53,274 nt of DNA from Candidatus Nitrosopelagicus sp. (GCA_028345195.1 JAOMCX010000009.1:1-53274), one strand, 5' to 3'; numbered from the stretch's first letter, positions 17,636 through 27,099 are shown. Notes: generated by a model not told the origin, from the letters alone. Translations and numbers: made by a program.

Positions 17636-19332
17636 TTATCTCCTAAAAATTCCTTGAAAGAACTTGGAAAAATTATATCATGATAGGCATGTGGTACCAT
17701 TTTTCTATTCATTAAAAGTAACTCATGTGCTGCAGAATCAAGAACATATGTGTCGGCCCAGTCACCATAATCTCTAATTGATCTACCAAATCCTTGCAGT
17801 AATTTCATAATTGCTTGTGCCTTATACCATAGCGGATATTTTTGCATCTTTATTTTAGTTCTAGTCTCTGATAGCATTGGATAAGGTGCTTTTGCAACAA
17901 TTTGAAATCTTGACAGGTCTTCTTTTAGATCAACTCCTTCCCATAATGAGGATGAAAGTAAAACTCCATTCTCACTTTCTGCATGTTCTTGTACAACTTG
18001 ATCTTGAGTTTTACCATCTGAATTAAAGCTGTGACAAATTCTAATCCGTTTTTTATTTACTTCTGAAAGATTTTGTAAAATTTCAAAGCATCTTGATTTC
18101 GATGATGTCAAAACCAATCCCTTCTTATCAGAATACTTAGTCATTATCTCATCAATTTTCTTTATTACTAGTAATTCGTCATCTCGTGTTGAATTGTAAC
18201 TTAATCTTTTAACATCTGTAAACTCTACTTTTCTATTTTCAATTGGAAATGGTGAGACTTGTGTATCAACAATTTCTACAATGCCTGGATCAAATCCTGT
18301 ATTTTCACAAAAACTTTCTTTGTCTATTGTAGCAGACATAAAAATTTGAACTGGATGTTCAAAAAATGTACTAACATATTTTGATATATCAAGTGGTTTT
18401 ACAGATAGTGATCTAAATTTCCCACCTTCATCAAAATATGGTTTGTTTAAGATAAAATTTTGTTTATTTGAATAAATTTCAGAACGTGCTTCGGCATATT
18501 TTTTATATTTATTTTCTAATGTTTGAACAACTTCATAATCTGGATTTTGGGCAAAAGCACTACTGTCTTCTAAATTACTAATTTGTCTTGCATAGGATTC
18601 AGATAAACCATCTGATAATTTCATTACATCATCTATATCTTCTAAATCATAACTTTCTACATCAATTTTACATTCATTCAAATTTCTTTCATAAATATCG
18701 ATTCCAACAAATTGAATTATTTGATCTTCAATTCTATGTGCTTCATCAAATATTGCAACTTTTTTGTTCAAATATTGAGCGTATTTTTCTTTTTGATACT
18801 TCATCATTTGAAAGTAAGAGGCATAATTCCATATGGAATGTGAAGAAATCAAACTTTGATATTTTTGTAAATAGTATAAACAGTCATCTGGTTTTCTTTT
18901 CCCTTCTGCAACTTCAGCAAGTTTTGGTTTGTATTTACATTCTTTTTTTGTTTTTTTATCAAAACACGTACCCATGTCACAGGTCCATTTGTTTTGTACA
19001 GCAAAATCTGTCTCTGTCAAATCTATTCCATGTTTTTCCATCATTTTATGACATGCAAAATTTGGCATTCCCTTGTTTGGTTTGAACCACGGCATATCCT
19101 TGGTATATTGGTCCTGCAAATGCTTTGATGCTGTTACAACAAATGAACTACCAAAATATCCTGCAATACTTGCAGCAATGAGTGATTTACCAATTCCTGT
19201 TGGGGCTGAAAGTAAGACAACTCTGACACCTGAATCAATCTTTTCTTGAATTTCTTCTATTAATTTTTCTTGAAGTGGTCTTGGAGCAAATTCCTTTGGG
19301 AAAGATTTGAGAATTGTACTTTGTGAAGACAT
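17632..19332 (-). CDS. Fe-S superfamily 2 DNA helicase, XPD/DinG type
   Basis: A 566-aa helicase. Walker A is APTGIGKS (43-50) and motif II is FDEAH (195-199). Between them lie C94, C118, C123, C132 and C151, four of which would ligate the 4Fe-4S cluster of the XPD family. The C-terminal half has SSSLWEGVDL and QGFGRSIRD (motifs V and VI). The family unwinds DNA 5' to 3' in repair. Length is close to archaeal XPD. Convergent, overlapping the nuclease gene by 4 nt. Confidence 0.88.
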   Translation of the reverse strand: MSSQSTILKSFPKEFAPRPLQEKLIEEIQEKIDSGVRVVLLSAPTGIGKSLIAASIAGYFGSSFVVTASKHLQDQYTKDMPWFKPNKGMPNFACHKMMEKHGIDLTETDFAVQNKWTCDMGTCFDKKTKKECKYKPKLAEVAEGKRKPDDCLYYLQKYQSLISSHSIWNYASYFQMMKYQKEKYAQYLNKKVAIFDEAHRIEDQIIQFVGIDIYERNLNECKIDVESYDLEDIDDVMKLSDGLSESYARQISNLEDSSAFAQNPDYEVVQTLENKYKKYAEARSEIYSNKQNFILNKPYFDEGGKFRSLSVKPLDISKYVSTFFEHPVQIFMSATIDKESFCENTGFDPGIVEIVDTQVSPFPIENRKVEFTDVKRLSYNSTRDDELLVIKKIDEIMTKYSDKKGLVLTSSKSRCFEILQNLSEVNKKRIRICHSFNSDGKTQDQVVQEHAESENGVLLSSSLWEGVDLKEDLSRFQIVAKAPYPMLSETRTKIKMQKYPLWYKAQAIMKLLQGFGRSIRDYGDWADTYVLDSAAHELLLMNRKMVPHAYHDIIFPSSFKEFLGDN

Positions 19333-19412
19333 ATTATAAAAAAAATTTCTAAACTACTAAAGTTAAATCTATTTCAGCTATCTTGATTAACCGTTTGTAA
19401 ATAATACTGACT

Positions 19413-19712
19413 GTGATTACCGATACCTCAATTCTAAAATCATTAAATGACTATATTTCAAGGAGAATTCAAGAAATACCTCTAGAAATCAAAGAAACAT
19501 TTCTAGAAACAAAAAAAGTTTGGAAGTGTGAAAACGAACTTGATTTTCTTTATGGATACTATGTAGGAAAAATTGAGGAGGCTACATTACATTATTTGTT
19601 AAAAGCTACTAGAGCATCAGCTGGTGGTTATGTGGATACGTTTGAGATTCGAGGTATAATTGAAGAGCATCGAGATGCGTTACAAAATGCAATAAAGAAA
19701 GCATTGAATTAA
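19413..19712 (+). CDS. conserved hypothetical protein (99 aa)
   Basis: A 99-aa, mostly helical soluble protein with a GTG start at 19413, divergent from the helicase gene. FLYGYYVGKIEEATLHYL and a GGYVDTFEIRGIIEEHRD segment stand out. No family recognised; it may be thaumarchaeal-specific. Confidence 0.6.
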   Translation: MITDTSILKSLNDYISRRIQEIPLEIKETFLETKKVWKCENELDFLYGYYVGKIEEATLHYLLKATRASAGGYVDTFEIRGIIEEHRDALQNAIKKALN

Positions 19713-19726
19713 TTTAAGATAATAAT

Positions 19727-19933
19727 TTAATCATATTTCCCACTACCAAGTCTTTTCTTTACTTTTTGTGGTTTAGAATGTGCTTTAATCATGTGCCTCA
19801 TTGTTCTTTCAGGATTAGAAAATTCCATCTTACATATTTTACATACTAAATCGGTCGTAGTTTTAGATTTTTTTTTGAATAAATCCAATTGATGAATATA
19901 CAATTGAAGTGTATATAATGTTTGAAATATCAT
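19727..19933 (-). CDS. C2H2 zinc-finger small protein
   Basis: A 68-aa protein containing one classic C2H2 finger: C31, C34, H47 and H52 in CKICKMEFSNPERTMRHMIK. A basic tail (KPQKVKKRLGSGK) follows, suggesting nucleic-acid binding. The finger is complete and regular, uncommon in prokaryotes but seen repeatedly in thaumarchaea. Its first ~25 residues are less convincing, and a downstream start is possible. Confidence 0.65.
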   Translation of the reverse strand: MIFQTLYTLQLYIHQLDLFKKKSKTTTDLVCKICKMEFSNPERTMRHMIKAHSKPQKVKKRLGSGKYD

Positions 19934-19994
19934 ATTACTTTATTTTTTTGGGATAACCGATTATACTAAATTATCACAACATCTAGATAGATTA

Positions 19995-21005
19995 TTGTCT
20001 GAAATAGAAACAATTCAACTTGCACCAGATTTTTCAATTTGCAGAATTCTAAATGGAATGTGGCAGGTAGCTGGTGGACATGGTCAAATCAATCATGATT
20101 CAGCTATATCACAAATGTTAGAGTATAATGAAAATGGATTCAATACTTGGGATATGGCCGATATCTATGGACCTGCTGAATCATTTTATGGTGATTTTAG
20201 AAATGAATTAGAAAAAAAGAAAGGAAAAAATGAACTAGAAAAAATTCAAGGCTTTACAAAATTTGTTCCTAACCCTGGACCAATGACAAGATCTATTGTA
20301 GAACATTACATAGATCAATCAATGAAAAAGATGAATGTAGATGTAATTGATGTGATTCAATTTCATTGGTGGGATTATAATGATGCAAGTTACATTGATG
20401 CATTACACCAATTGACAAAACTTCGTGATGATGGTAAAATATCCCATCTTGCACTGACTAATTTTGATACAGAACGAATGCAAATAATGAATGATAATGG
20501 AATAGAATTAATCTCAAATCAAGTTCAATATTCAATAATTGATCAACGTCCAGATGTAAAGATGGCATCATTTTGTAAAAATCATAATATGAAATTATTA
20601 GCATATGGAACTTTACTAGGTGGATTACTCACCGAAAAATATCTTGGTACATCAGAACCAACACAATCAGATCTTGACACATTTAGCCTTCAAAAATATA
20701 TGAATATGATTGATGCATGGGGTGGTTGGAAATTATTTCAAGAATTACTTGTTGTATTAGATGAAATTTCAAAAAAGTATAATGTAAAAATTGCAAATGT
20801 TGCAACACGTTTTGTTTTAGATAGACCTGCAGTCGCTGGTACCATAATTGGTTCAAGATTAGGCTTATCTGATCATATTGGACAAAACACCAAAACATTT
20901 TCACTACAATTACAAAATGATGACTATGAAAAGATAAAATCTGTTACATCAAAGGCAAATGATCTTTTTACATCAATTGGTGATTGTGGTGGAGAATATA
21001 GATAA
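19995..21005 (+). CDS. aldo/keto reductase
   Basis: A 336-aa TIM-barrel NADPH oxidoreductase. It carries DMADIYGPAE (the Asp and the catalytic Tyr), the Lys block at GFTKFVPNPG, and the His of the tetrad in VIQFHWWDYND. The C-terminal VAGTIIGSRL matches the cofactor-binding stretch. The substrate cannot be told from sequence. The start is a TTG at 19995, which gives the usual AKR N-terminus; no other genes are coupled to it. Confidence 0.87.
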   Translation: MSEIETIQLAPDFSICRILNGMWQVAGGHGQINHDSAISQMLEYNENGFNTWDMADIYGPAESFYGDFRNELEKKKGKNELEKIQGFTKFVPNPGPMTRSIVEHYIDQSMKKMNVDVIDVIQFHWWDYNDASYIDALHQLTKLRDDGKISHLALTNFDTERMQIMNDNGIELISNQVQYSIIDQRPDVKMASFCKNHNMKLLAYGTLLGGLLTEKYLGTSEPTQSDLDTFSLQKYMNMIDAWGGWKLFQELLVVLDEISKKYNVKIANVATRFVLDRPAVAGTIIGSRLGLSDHIGQNTKTFSLQLQNDDYEKIKSVTSKANDLFTSIGDCGGEYR

Positions 21006-21007
21006 TG

Positions 21008-21160
21008 TTATTCTTTATTGGCAATTCTATATCTTAGATATTTATCATCTGGAGAAAATTTTGCAGGATGAACACTTTTAGTAGCTTGATCACATTTTTT
21101 ACATATTTCTTTTAGTGTATATTCTCCACATTTCTCACATTTTCTTAATTGAAAACGCAT
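21008..21160 (-). CDS. nop10: H/ACA RNP protein Nop10
   Basis: A 50-aa zinc-ribbon protein of the box H/ACA pseudouridylation complex (partner of Cbf5, L7Ae and Gar1). MRFQLRKCEKCGEYTLKE, then CKKC (four zinc Cys) and HPAKFSPDDKYLRYR are a textbook archaeal Nop10. Its ATG overlaps the aIF2-alpha stop by one base (TAATG), the conserved archaeal gene order. Confidence 0.93.
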   Translation of the reverse strand: MRFQLRKCEKCGEYTLKEICKKCDQATKSVHPAKFSPDDKYLRYRIANKE

Positions 21161-21960
21161 TATCCTTCACCAATTTTTATCGATTCTTCTCGTGTAAAAA
21201 TATAAACTCCATTTTGCTTTTTCACACTTTTCTCAATTTTTTCTAAAATTGGTTTCAATGATTTTTCAGCAGTTTTAAAATCTTGAGAAACTAAACTTAA
21301 TCTGTATTTTGGTGCGCCCAAATATGTTATCTCTATTTTTGCATCTTCAACATTTTCTGCATCTTTTAGTGTTTTTTTGATTAGTTCAACTCCGTTAGAT
21401 TGATTATTTGAAATTTCTAAAATTCCTCTTAACTCTACTGATGGAAGTTTCATTTTTGAACAAATATCTTCAATAGTTGTCACTACTTTCTTCTGTAGTT
21501 TCAAATCTTCTATCTCGGCACTACCTTTGATTGCAATATTCAACATTGCATCGTAAACTGAATCATATTTTGATAAAAATTTATCTTCTAAATCTTCAAT
21601 TTGTTTTGTAGTTAATTCTGATTTCTCTTGAATATTTTTTAAAATTCCCTGTTCTTTTTCAAATCTTTTAACATCAAGAAGTTTCTTTTTTCTTTGATCT
21701 TTTGAAATCTGTTTTAATGATAGATCAATTTCTTTTCTACCGCTTTCGACTTTTTTTACTAGTAATACTTTCTTTTCTCCTTCTCTCACATACTTGTTTA
21801 CTTTACGTACCCACCCTGGAGCAATTTCTGAAACATGTAAAAATCCTTGAATTTTATTATATTCATCTAATGTGACGTAAGCACCATGATCACTAATTTT
21901 TGTTACCGTTGCAATTACAATCTCACCAGTTTCTGGTAATTCTTGTGTATCTGATACCAT
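21160..21960 (-). CDS. eif2a: translation initiation factor aIF2 subunit alpha
   Basis: A 266-aa alpha subunit of the heterotrimeric initiator-tRNA carrier aIF2. An N-terminal S1 OB domain runs about 10-85 (GEIVIATVTKISDHGAYVTL, FLHVSEIAPGWVRKV). A helical domain (~90-170) and the alpha/beta C-terminal domain (APKYRLSLVSQDFKTAEK) follow in the right order. It is followed directly by nop10 and preceded by cobA with a 26-nt gap, so all three may share a transcript. Confidence 0.95.
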   Translation of the reverse strand: MVSDTQELPETGEIVIATVTKISDHGAYVTLDEYNKIQGFLHVSEIAPGWVRKVNKYVREGEKKVLLVKKVESGRKEIDLSLKQISKDQRKKKLLDVKRFEKEQGILKNIQEKSELTTKQIEDLEDKFLSKYDSVYDAMLNIAIKGSAEIEDLKLQKKVVTTIEDICSKMKLPSVELRGILEISNNQSNGVELIKKTLKDAENVEDAKIEITYLGAPKYRLSLVSQDFKTAEKSLKPILEKIEKSVKKQNGVYIFTREESIKIGEG

Positions 21961-21986
21961 TTCTAATTTTTCTCTATCTGCTAAGG

Positions 21987-22520
21987 TTAAAAATCAATTC
22001 CTTTCTTTGCCTTTATTCCAGATTTGAATGGATGTTTGATCTCTTTCATCTCTGTAACTAAATCTGCTAATTCTACAATCTCTTCTTTTACATCTCTTCC
22101 TGTTAAAACAAGATCCAAATTGGAAGGTTTTTCTTTAATTAATTTTATAATTTCCTGAACATCTATCAAACCTAAATTGATTGCATAGTTTACCTCGTCA
22201 AGTATAACTACATTATAATTTCCTGAATTAATTTTCTCTCTACAAATTCTTAATGCTTCTGCGGCATATTTTTCATGCTCCTCTCTAGGGCTATTGTCAT
22301 CTAATATTCCAACAAATCCTTTTCCTATTGCAATTAATTCAAAATTTGGTTCTAATTTCTTTGAAGAATCCATTTCGCCATAATGCCATGATCCTTTGAT
22401 GAATTGTAACATACACACTTTATGGTCATAACCAACCGCCCTCATTGCCAGACCTAATGCCGCGGTGGTTTTACCTTTCCCATTTCCTGTATAAACAATT
22501 ACCAATCCATCTTTACTCAT
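21987..22520 (-). CDS. cobA: corrinoid adenosyltransferase CobA/BtuR type
   Basis: A 177-aa P-loop enzyme that attaches the 5'-deoxyadenosyl group to cobalt in cobalamin synthesis. Walker A is YTGNGKGKTTAALGLAMRA near the N-terminus. VCMLQFIKGSWHYGE, VVILDEVNYAI and LVLTGRD are the CobA blocks. Length is normal. It lies directly upstream of aIF2-alpha and diverges from cobB across an 85-bp AT-rich region. Confidence 0.92.
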   Translation of the reverse strand: MSKDGLVIVYTGNGKGKTTAALGLAMRAVGYDHKVCMLQFIKGSWHYGEMDSSKKLEPNFELIAIGKGFVGILDDNSPREEHEKYAAEALRICREKINSGNYNVVILDEVNYAINLGLIDVQEIIKLIKEKPSNLDLVLTGRDVKEEIVELADLVTEMKEIKHPFKSGIKAKKGIDF

Positions 22521-22605
22521 ATCTACACAAGAAAATCATCTAGTAAAAACATTGTAAATATTAAATTAAATCCATTTAAATAAAAAACAACATTAACAAA
22601 AGAAA

Positions 22606-23949
22606 TTGAGAGTTCCAAGATTAGTAATTGCAGGTTCCACTAGTGGTGTTGGAAAAACATCAATCACTAGTGCGATAATTTACGGTTTAAAAAAAAGAGG
22701 TTTTTCAGTACAACCATTCAAAGTTGGACCTGATTACATTGATCCAAGTTACCTGAGTTCTATTTCAAAAAATGAAACTAAAAATTTGGATGTCTGGTTA
22801 ATGGGAACACAAGAATTAATTGAAAGTTTTACCAGAAATTCAAAATCAGATATCTCGATTATTGAAGGTGTAATGGGTTACTATGATGGTTTTGGTGGGA
22901 AATCAAATCTTGCAAGCACACATCATGTTGCAACATTACTTGAATCACCTGTAATTTTAATTCTTGATGCAAGTAAAACTTCTCGTTCAATTGCTGCAAC
23001 TGCATTAGGATTTACTAAATTTCATAAAAATTCAAGAATATCGGGAATTATCTTAAATAAAATTGGAAGTAAAAAACATGAAGATCTTTGTCGGGCTGCC
23101 TTACAAAATTTAAAAATTCCAATAATCGGTGTTGTTCCAAAAAACCCCTCATCTAATCTGGAATCAAGACATTTAGGATTAATTCCTGTACGTGAACAAA
23201 AAGATCTTCATAATAAAATTAAACAAATCTCAAAAGAGATTTCAGATTATCTTGATTTTAATTTAATTGAAAAAATTTGTAAAACAGCATCCTCTTTAAA
23301 TAAAATTAAATCTGTAAAAACCACAAAATCAAAAATCTCAGTTGCTATTGCTCTTGATAATTCATTTAATTTCTATTATCATGATAATATTGAAGCATTA
23401 AGACGTGAAGGTGCAAAAATAAAATTTTTTAGTCCAATTAATGACAAAAAAGTACCCAATTGTGATTTAATTTATCTTGGTGGTGGTTTTCCTGAAATTT
23501 TGGCTTCATCACTAGCAAAAAACTCGTCAATGAAGAAATCTATAAAAAATAATGCTGAAAATGGAACATCAATTTATGCTGAATGTGGTGGACTCATGTA
23601 TCTTACGAACTCAATTACTTATGGAAAGAAAAAATCAAAAATGGTTGGTCTATTTGATGTAGATACTATAATGACAAAAAAAATGACATTAAATTATACT
23701 GAGGGAAAAATTAATTCAAATTGTATTTTATCTAAACCGCGAAATTTTCGTGCACATGAATTTCATTATTCAAAAATAATTAATGTACCAAAAGATTCAA
23801 AATTTCTTTATGATTTAAAAATTGGTGAAGGAATTTCATCACATAAAGATGCAATAACTGAATATAATACAATAGCATCATACTGTCATCTTTATTTTGA
23901 TAGTGGAAAATTTGCTTCAAATTTAATTAAAAATACTTTGAAAATTTAG
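22606..23949 (+). CDS. cobB: cobyrinate a,c-diamide synthase CobB/CbiA
   Basis: A 447-aa ATP- and glutamine-dependent amidase of cobalamin synthesis. The N-terminal P-loop is GSTSGVGKTSITSAI, the KVGPDYIDPSY segment is diagnostic, and the C-terminal class I glutaminase has its nucleophile in YAECGGLMYLT and its His in YCHLYFDS. The start is a TTG at 22606 immediately before the first strand. The pairing with divergent cobA fits shared use. Confidence 0.93.
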   Translation: MRVPRLVIAGSTSGVGKTSITSAIIYGLKKRGFSVQPFKVGPDYIDPSYLSSISKNETKNLDVWLMGTQELIESFTRNSKSDISIIEGVMGYYDGFGGKSNLASTHHVATLLESPVILILDASKTSRSIAATALGFTKFHKNSRISGIILNKIGSKKHEDLCRAALQNLKIPIIGVVPKNPSSNLESRHLGLIPVREQKDLHNKIKQISKEISDYLDFNLIEKICKTASSLNKIKSVKTTKSKISVAIALDNSFNFYYHDNIEALRREGAKIKFFSPINDKKVPNCDLIYLGGGFPEILASSLAKNSSMKKSIKNNAENGTSIYAECGGLMYLTNSITYGKKKSKMVGLFDVDTIMTKKMTLNYTEGKINSNCILSKPRNFRAHEFHYSKIINVPKDSKFLYDLKIGEGISSHKDAITEYNTIASYCHLYFDSGKFASNLIKNTLKI

Positions 23950-23983
23950 AAATGCTTATGTAAAATTATGATAATCTATTGTA

Positions 23984-24409
23984 ATGGGATTAACAGAGGC
24001 AGATGCAAAAGCTCTAGTCAATGAAGGAGTTCTTTCAGCAGATTATGATGAACACAAAGAGGCAGTAGAATTTTACGACAAAGCTCTAAAAATTATTGAA
24101 ACTAGCGAAACTTATCTAAACAAAGGAATTTCACTAGTAGAGTTAGAAAAGTATGAAGATGCTGTAACGTGTTATGATAAGGCAGCAACCATTGATACTA
24201 ATGATTCTCTCATATGGTATAATCGTGGTGTTGCATTAACACAATTGGAAAAATATGATGATGCCATTTCTAGTTATGAAAAGGCAATTGAGGTATCACC
24301 TGGTTATGCAGATGCATGGTATAACAAAGCAGAACTTCTAAAACACAAGGGTCAAGATGCAGAATCTGAAACTTGCTTCACAAAAGTCAAAGAACTAGAA
24401 GGAGAATAA
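23984..24409 (+). CDS. TPR-repeat protein (141 aa)
   Basis: A small soluble protein made of about three and a half tetratricopeptide repeats (EAVEFYDKALKIIE, DAVTCYDKAATIDTN, DAISSYEKAIEVSPG). It probably acts as a protein-protein adaptor. No signal peptide is present. The stop directly abuts the convergent sorbosone dehydrogenase-like gene (24409/24410). Confidence 0.8.
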   Translation: MGLTEADAKALVNEGVLSADYDEHKEAVEFYDKALKIIETSETYLNKGISLVELEKYEDAVTCYDKAATIDTNDSLIWYNRGVALTQLEKYDDAISSYEKAIEVSPGYADAWYNKAELLKHKGQDAESETCFTKVKELEGE

Positions 24410-25582
24410 TCATCTTCTTCGTTTTATTACAATAGCAGCTATCACTCCTACAATAACAATTCCAACTATCGCGTACATTACAGTTAGATTATCTCCTGAT
24501 TCATTAGACGTAAATTTTGTAACCTCTTCTAGCGGTGCTTCAGAGATGCGAATTATCTTATCATTGTCTCCATTTGCTGTTAGTAGATACAAAACTCCAT
24601 CAGGACTAATCTGTGCTGTTCGAATTCTACCAAAATCTCCTTCAAACATTTTTTCTGCACTGATTAAAGAACCATCATCTGCAACATCTAACACCATCAA
24701 ATGCTCTCCTCTTAACGCTCCAACCAAAAACTTTCCTTCTAAACTAGAAATTTTATCTGAACTGTAAAACACCATTCCGCTTGGTGCCCACGTTTGTTCA
24801 CCACTATGAATAATTGGATTTACATAATTGTCATCAGATGAATCCCCTACAACTTTTGGCCAACCATAATTTTTGCCCTTTACAATTACGTTAATCTCAT
24901 CATGTCCATATCCCATCTCTCCAGATGGTCCATGCTCTGATGATACAAGCAAACCATCATCATTCCATGCAATTCCTTGTGGATTACGATGACCATAAGA
25001 AAAAATTGCACTTGAATCAAATGGATTATCATCAGGTATAGTTCCATCAGAATTAATTCTTAAAATTTTTCCTGCAAGAGATGTTAGATCCTGTGACCAT
25101 CCAGGATTAACTGCATCACCTGTTGTTATGTATAATTTTTCATCAGGGCCAAATGCAATTCTTCCACCGTCATGCCATGGTGCACCAGGTATGTCATCTA
25201 TTACTGTCTGCACATCTATTAGTTCATCTCCATCAACTGTAAAGCTAAAAACTTTGTTTTGGAAAAATTCTAGTTCTAAATTTGTTTGATAAATGTAAAT
25301 TTTCTTATTCTCTTCAAAATTTGGGTGTAAGGCAAGACCAAGTGTTCCTCCCTCATATGATCCACTCTTTGGGAATGTTTGGATTACTTTGGCCTCACCA
25401 AAATTTTCAATTTTCCATACACGTCCGTCTCTTTCTGAAAAGTAAATGTCTCCATTTGGTGCAAAAACCATTTCCCATGGGTTGTTCAACCCGTCAACTA
25501 CAACATCTATGTTAATCTCAGCAAATGCTGGGGTAATCAAAGAAACAAAAGCAATGGCAATTAATGGTGCAAAACGTTTCAT
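24410..25582 (-). CDS. membrane-anchored glucose/sorbosone dehydrogenase-like beta-propeller
   Basis: About 390 aa from ATG 25582, which starts a signal peptide (MKRFAPLIAIAFVSLITPAFA); an ATG at 25597 is also in frame. The six-bladed PQQ-type propeller blocks are present: LNNPWEMVFAPNGDIYFSER, ALHPNFEENKKIYIYQT, PWHDGGRIAFGPDEKLYITT, GHRNPQGIAWN and SSEHGPSGEMGYGHDEIN. A C-terminal membrane helix (VGIVIVGVIAAIVI) and KRRR anchor it outside the cell. The family oxidises sugars with PQQ; cofactor and substrate here are not determined. Confidence 0.85.
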   Translation of the reverse strand: MKRFAPLIAIAFVSLITPAFAEINIDVVVDGLNNPWEMVFAPNGDIYFSERDGRVWKIENFGEAKVIQTFPKSGSYEGGTLGLALHPNFEENKKIYIYQTNLELEFFQNKVFSFTVDGDELIDVQTVIDDIPGAPWHDGGRIAFGPDEKLYITTGDAVNPGWSQDLTSLAGKILRINSDGTIPDDNPFDSSAIFSYGHRNPQGIAWNDDGLLVSSEHGPSGEMGYGHDEINVIVKGKNYGWPKVVGDSSDDNYVNPIIHSGEQTWAPSGMVFYSSDKISSLEGKFLVGALRGEHLMVLDVADDGSLISAEKMFEGDFGRIRTAQISPDGVLYLLTANGDNDKIIRISEAPLEEVTKFTSNESGDNLTVMYAIVGIVIVGVIAAIVIKRRR

Positions 25583-25639
25583 GATTGAAATATGCATTTT
25601 TTGCTTAAAATGCTATGCAATGAAAAACTCATCCTCAGA

Positions 25640-25915
25640 AAATTTTTCGTGCTTCATAATTCGGCGTTCAAATGAACTTTGTCTCATCACTGTTTGAGGA
25701 AGTCAGAGAGAACCTCGTCTAATCTATAATCATCAGCAAATAATACAACACACATTGCCTATTTAGAATCATTCATTTGAAATAGAAGAAATCCTGAAAA
25801 GACAACGTTTGTCGTCTCTTCAGGCAGAGAAATTAATCTCCTGTTGGCGTGCAAACCAATAGAAATTATCAATTTTGATTCAAACTAAAACCTTTCTGAT
25901 AACAATGAAATACTC
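25640..25915 (+). ncRNA. rnpB: candidate RNase P-like RNA
   Basis: The longest gene-free stretch in the window. GAGGAAGTC (25696-25704) resembles universal RNase P region CR-I. TCAGAGAG (25703-25710) can pair with CTTTCTGA (25892-25899) as a P4 helix. TTCATAATT (~25654) pairs with AATTATCAA (~25864) like P2, giving the crossed P2/P4 order of RNase P. GTTCAAATGAAC (~25667) could be P3. A 14-bp hairpin with two mismatches lies at 25793-25824, followed by CAGAGAAA (CR-II-like) and a TTGG-CGTGCAAA-CCAA hairpin. A T-run ends it (25914-25920). P1 was not found. Confidence 0.4.
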
Positions 25916-25933
25916 TTTTTACCAATCATAATC

Positions 25934-26227
25934 ATGGTATATGCTTGGATAATTCCAATCTCAATAGTCGCAATTTTAGGAATATCTGGCTATCTGGTAT
26001 ACAGATATGTGATTTTTGATATCTTGGCAAATGGTTCAATCAATAGAACCTTGAGAAGGTATAACATCAAAAAAACACAGTTTGAGATAATCAAAGAGTT
26101 TAACGAAAACAAAGGTGAAACATTATCTGACGCAGAAATTAATCGCTTAGCAAAACATTATCGTAGAAACGAACCTGACCAATTTTTATCAATGTACGAT
26201 AACTTGAGAGATAAACCTAAGAACTAA
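25934..26227 (+). CDS. small membrane-anchored protein (97 aa)
   Basis: An N-terminal membrane helix (residues 4-30, WIIPISIVAILGISGYLVYRYV) is followed by a basic helical cytoplasmic part with a winged-helix-like segment (NIKKTQFEIIKEFNENKGETLSDAEINR). It has no catalytic motif. Convergent with the SPFH gene, overlapping by 4 nt. Confidence 0.6.
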   Translation: MVYAWIIPISIVAILGISGYLVYRYVIFDILANGSINRTLRRYNIKKTQFEIIKEFNENKGETLSDAEINRLAKHYRRNEPDQFLSMYDNLRDKPKN

Positions 26228-27099
26228 GGTCTTTGGTTATTTGTTGGAATTTCAATAAATGGAGTTGCTCCATCACCGCCAGTAACTAGCGGTAGTATTC
26301 CATCCCATTTCTGAATCTTGAGCCATTCTAGATAGTATGGGTTGTTTGCAAGTGCTTGGTTGATAATGTTAATTGCTTCTGCTTCACCTCTTGCTTCTGC
26401 AATATTTGCTTCTGCAATACCAAATGATTGTGCTTCAAACTGTCTTGCTTCTACCTCAATTCTCACCAAATCATTTTCTGCTTTTAGTGCGCGTTGTTCT
26501 GCCTCTACTTTAGATTCAATTGCTTGTGCAAATAATACTGAGAACTGGAAATCTGTAATTGATACAATTTCAGTTGTAATGTTAAAGTCAGCGAGACGTT
26601 CAGAAATCTCATTTTGAATATCTTGTTTTACTAGAGGTCTTTTTGTGATTAACTCTTCAGCGTTATAATTGGCTGTTACCTGTTTTACAACCTCCTCTAC
26701 AGTTGGTTGAATGATACGATTCTCATAGTCTAAACCGACCTCTTTGTACAGATAGTTAACACGAGTTGGGTCTGGATGATAGTTTACTGTAATCTCAGTT
26801 GACACTGTCTGCAAGTCCTGTGATGCCGACGTTGTCGCTTTTGTATACTTTAGGGTACGAACCTCAAGTGGAACAACTGAATCTTGGAACGGAACTATAA
26901 AATGCAGTCCTTCCTCTAGTGGAGGATCAACTAAATCTACGGCGTTCCAGTGAAGTAATACTCCTCTGAATCCTGCATCTACAATTGATACTGCAGAACC
27001 GACCATAACTCCAATTATAATTAAAACAATTAATCCTAAAACTACTCCTTTAGCCTTTCCAAAGTTTACGTTCATTGGCTGATTTTGATATTTAGACAA
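26224..27099 (-). CDS. SPFH/Band 7 (prohibitin-like) membrane protein
   Basis: A 291-aa membrane scaffold protein. One N-terminal membrane helix (~16-43) is followed by the SPFH domain (SIVDAGFRGVLLHWNAV, LHFIVPFQDSVVPLEVRT, TVSTEITVNYHPDP). A long Ala/Glu coiled coil runs from ~190 to 255 (EQRALKAENDLVRIEVEARQ). The layout matches prohibitin. Such proteins assemble ring-like microdomains and often regulate membrane proteases. It appears to be transcribed alone. Confidence 0.88.
   Translation of the reverse strand: MSKYQNQPMNVNFGKAKGVVLGLIVLIIIGVMVGSAVSIVDAGFRGVLLHWNAVDLVDPPLEEGLHFIVPFQDSVVPLEVRTLKYTKATTSASQDLQTVSTEITVNYHPDPTRVNYLYKEVGLDYENRIIQPTVEEVVKQVTANYNAEELITKRPLVKQDIQNEISERLADFNITTEIVSITDFQFSVLFAQAIESKVEAEQRALKAENDLVRIEVEARQFEAQSFGIAEANIAEARGEAEAINIINQALANNPYYLEWLKIQKWDGILPLVTGGDGATPFIEIPTNNQRP

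Noticed and set aside
25660-25685. tRNA T-arm-like GTTCAAATGAAC
   Set aside because: No acceptor, D or anticodon stems around it; better explained as a P3-like hairpin of the candidate RNase P RNA.
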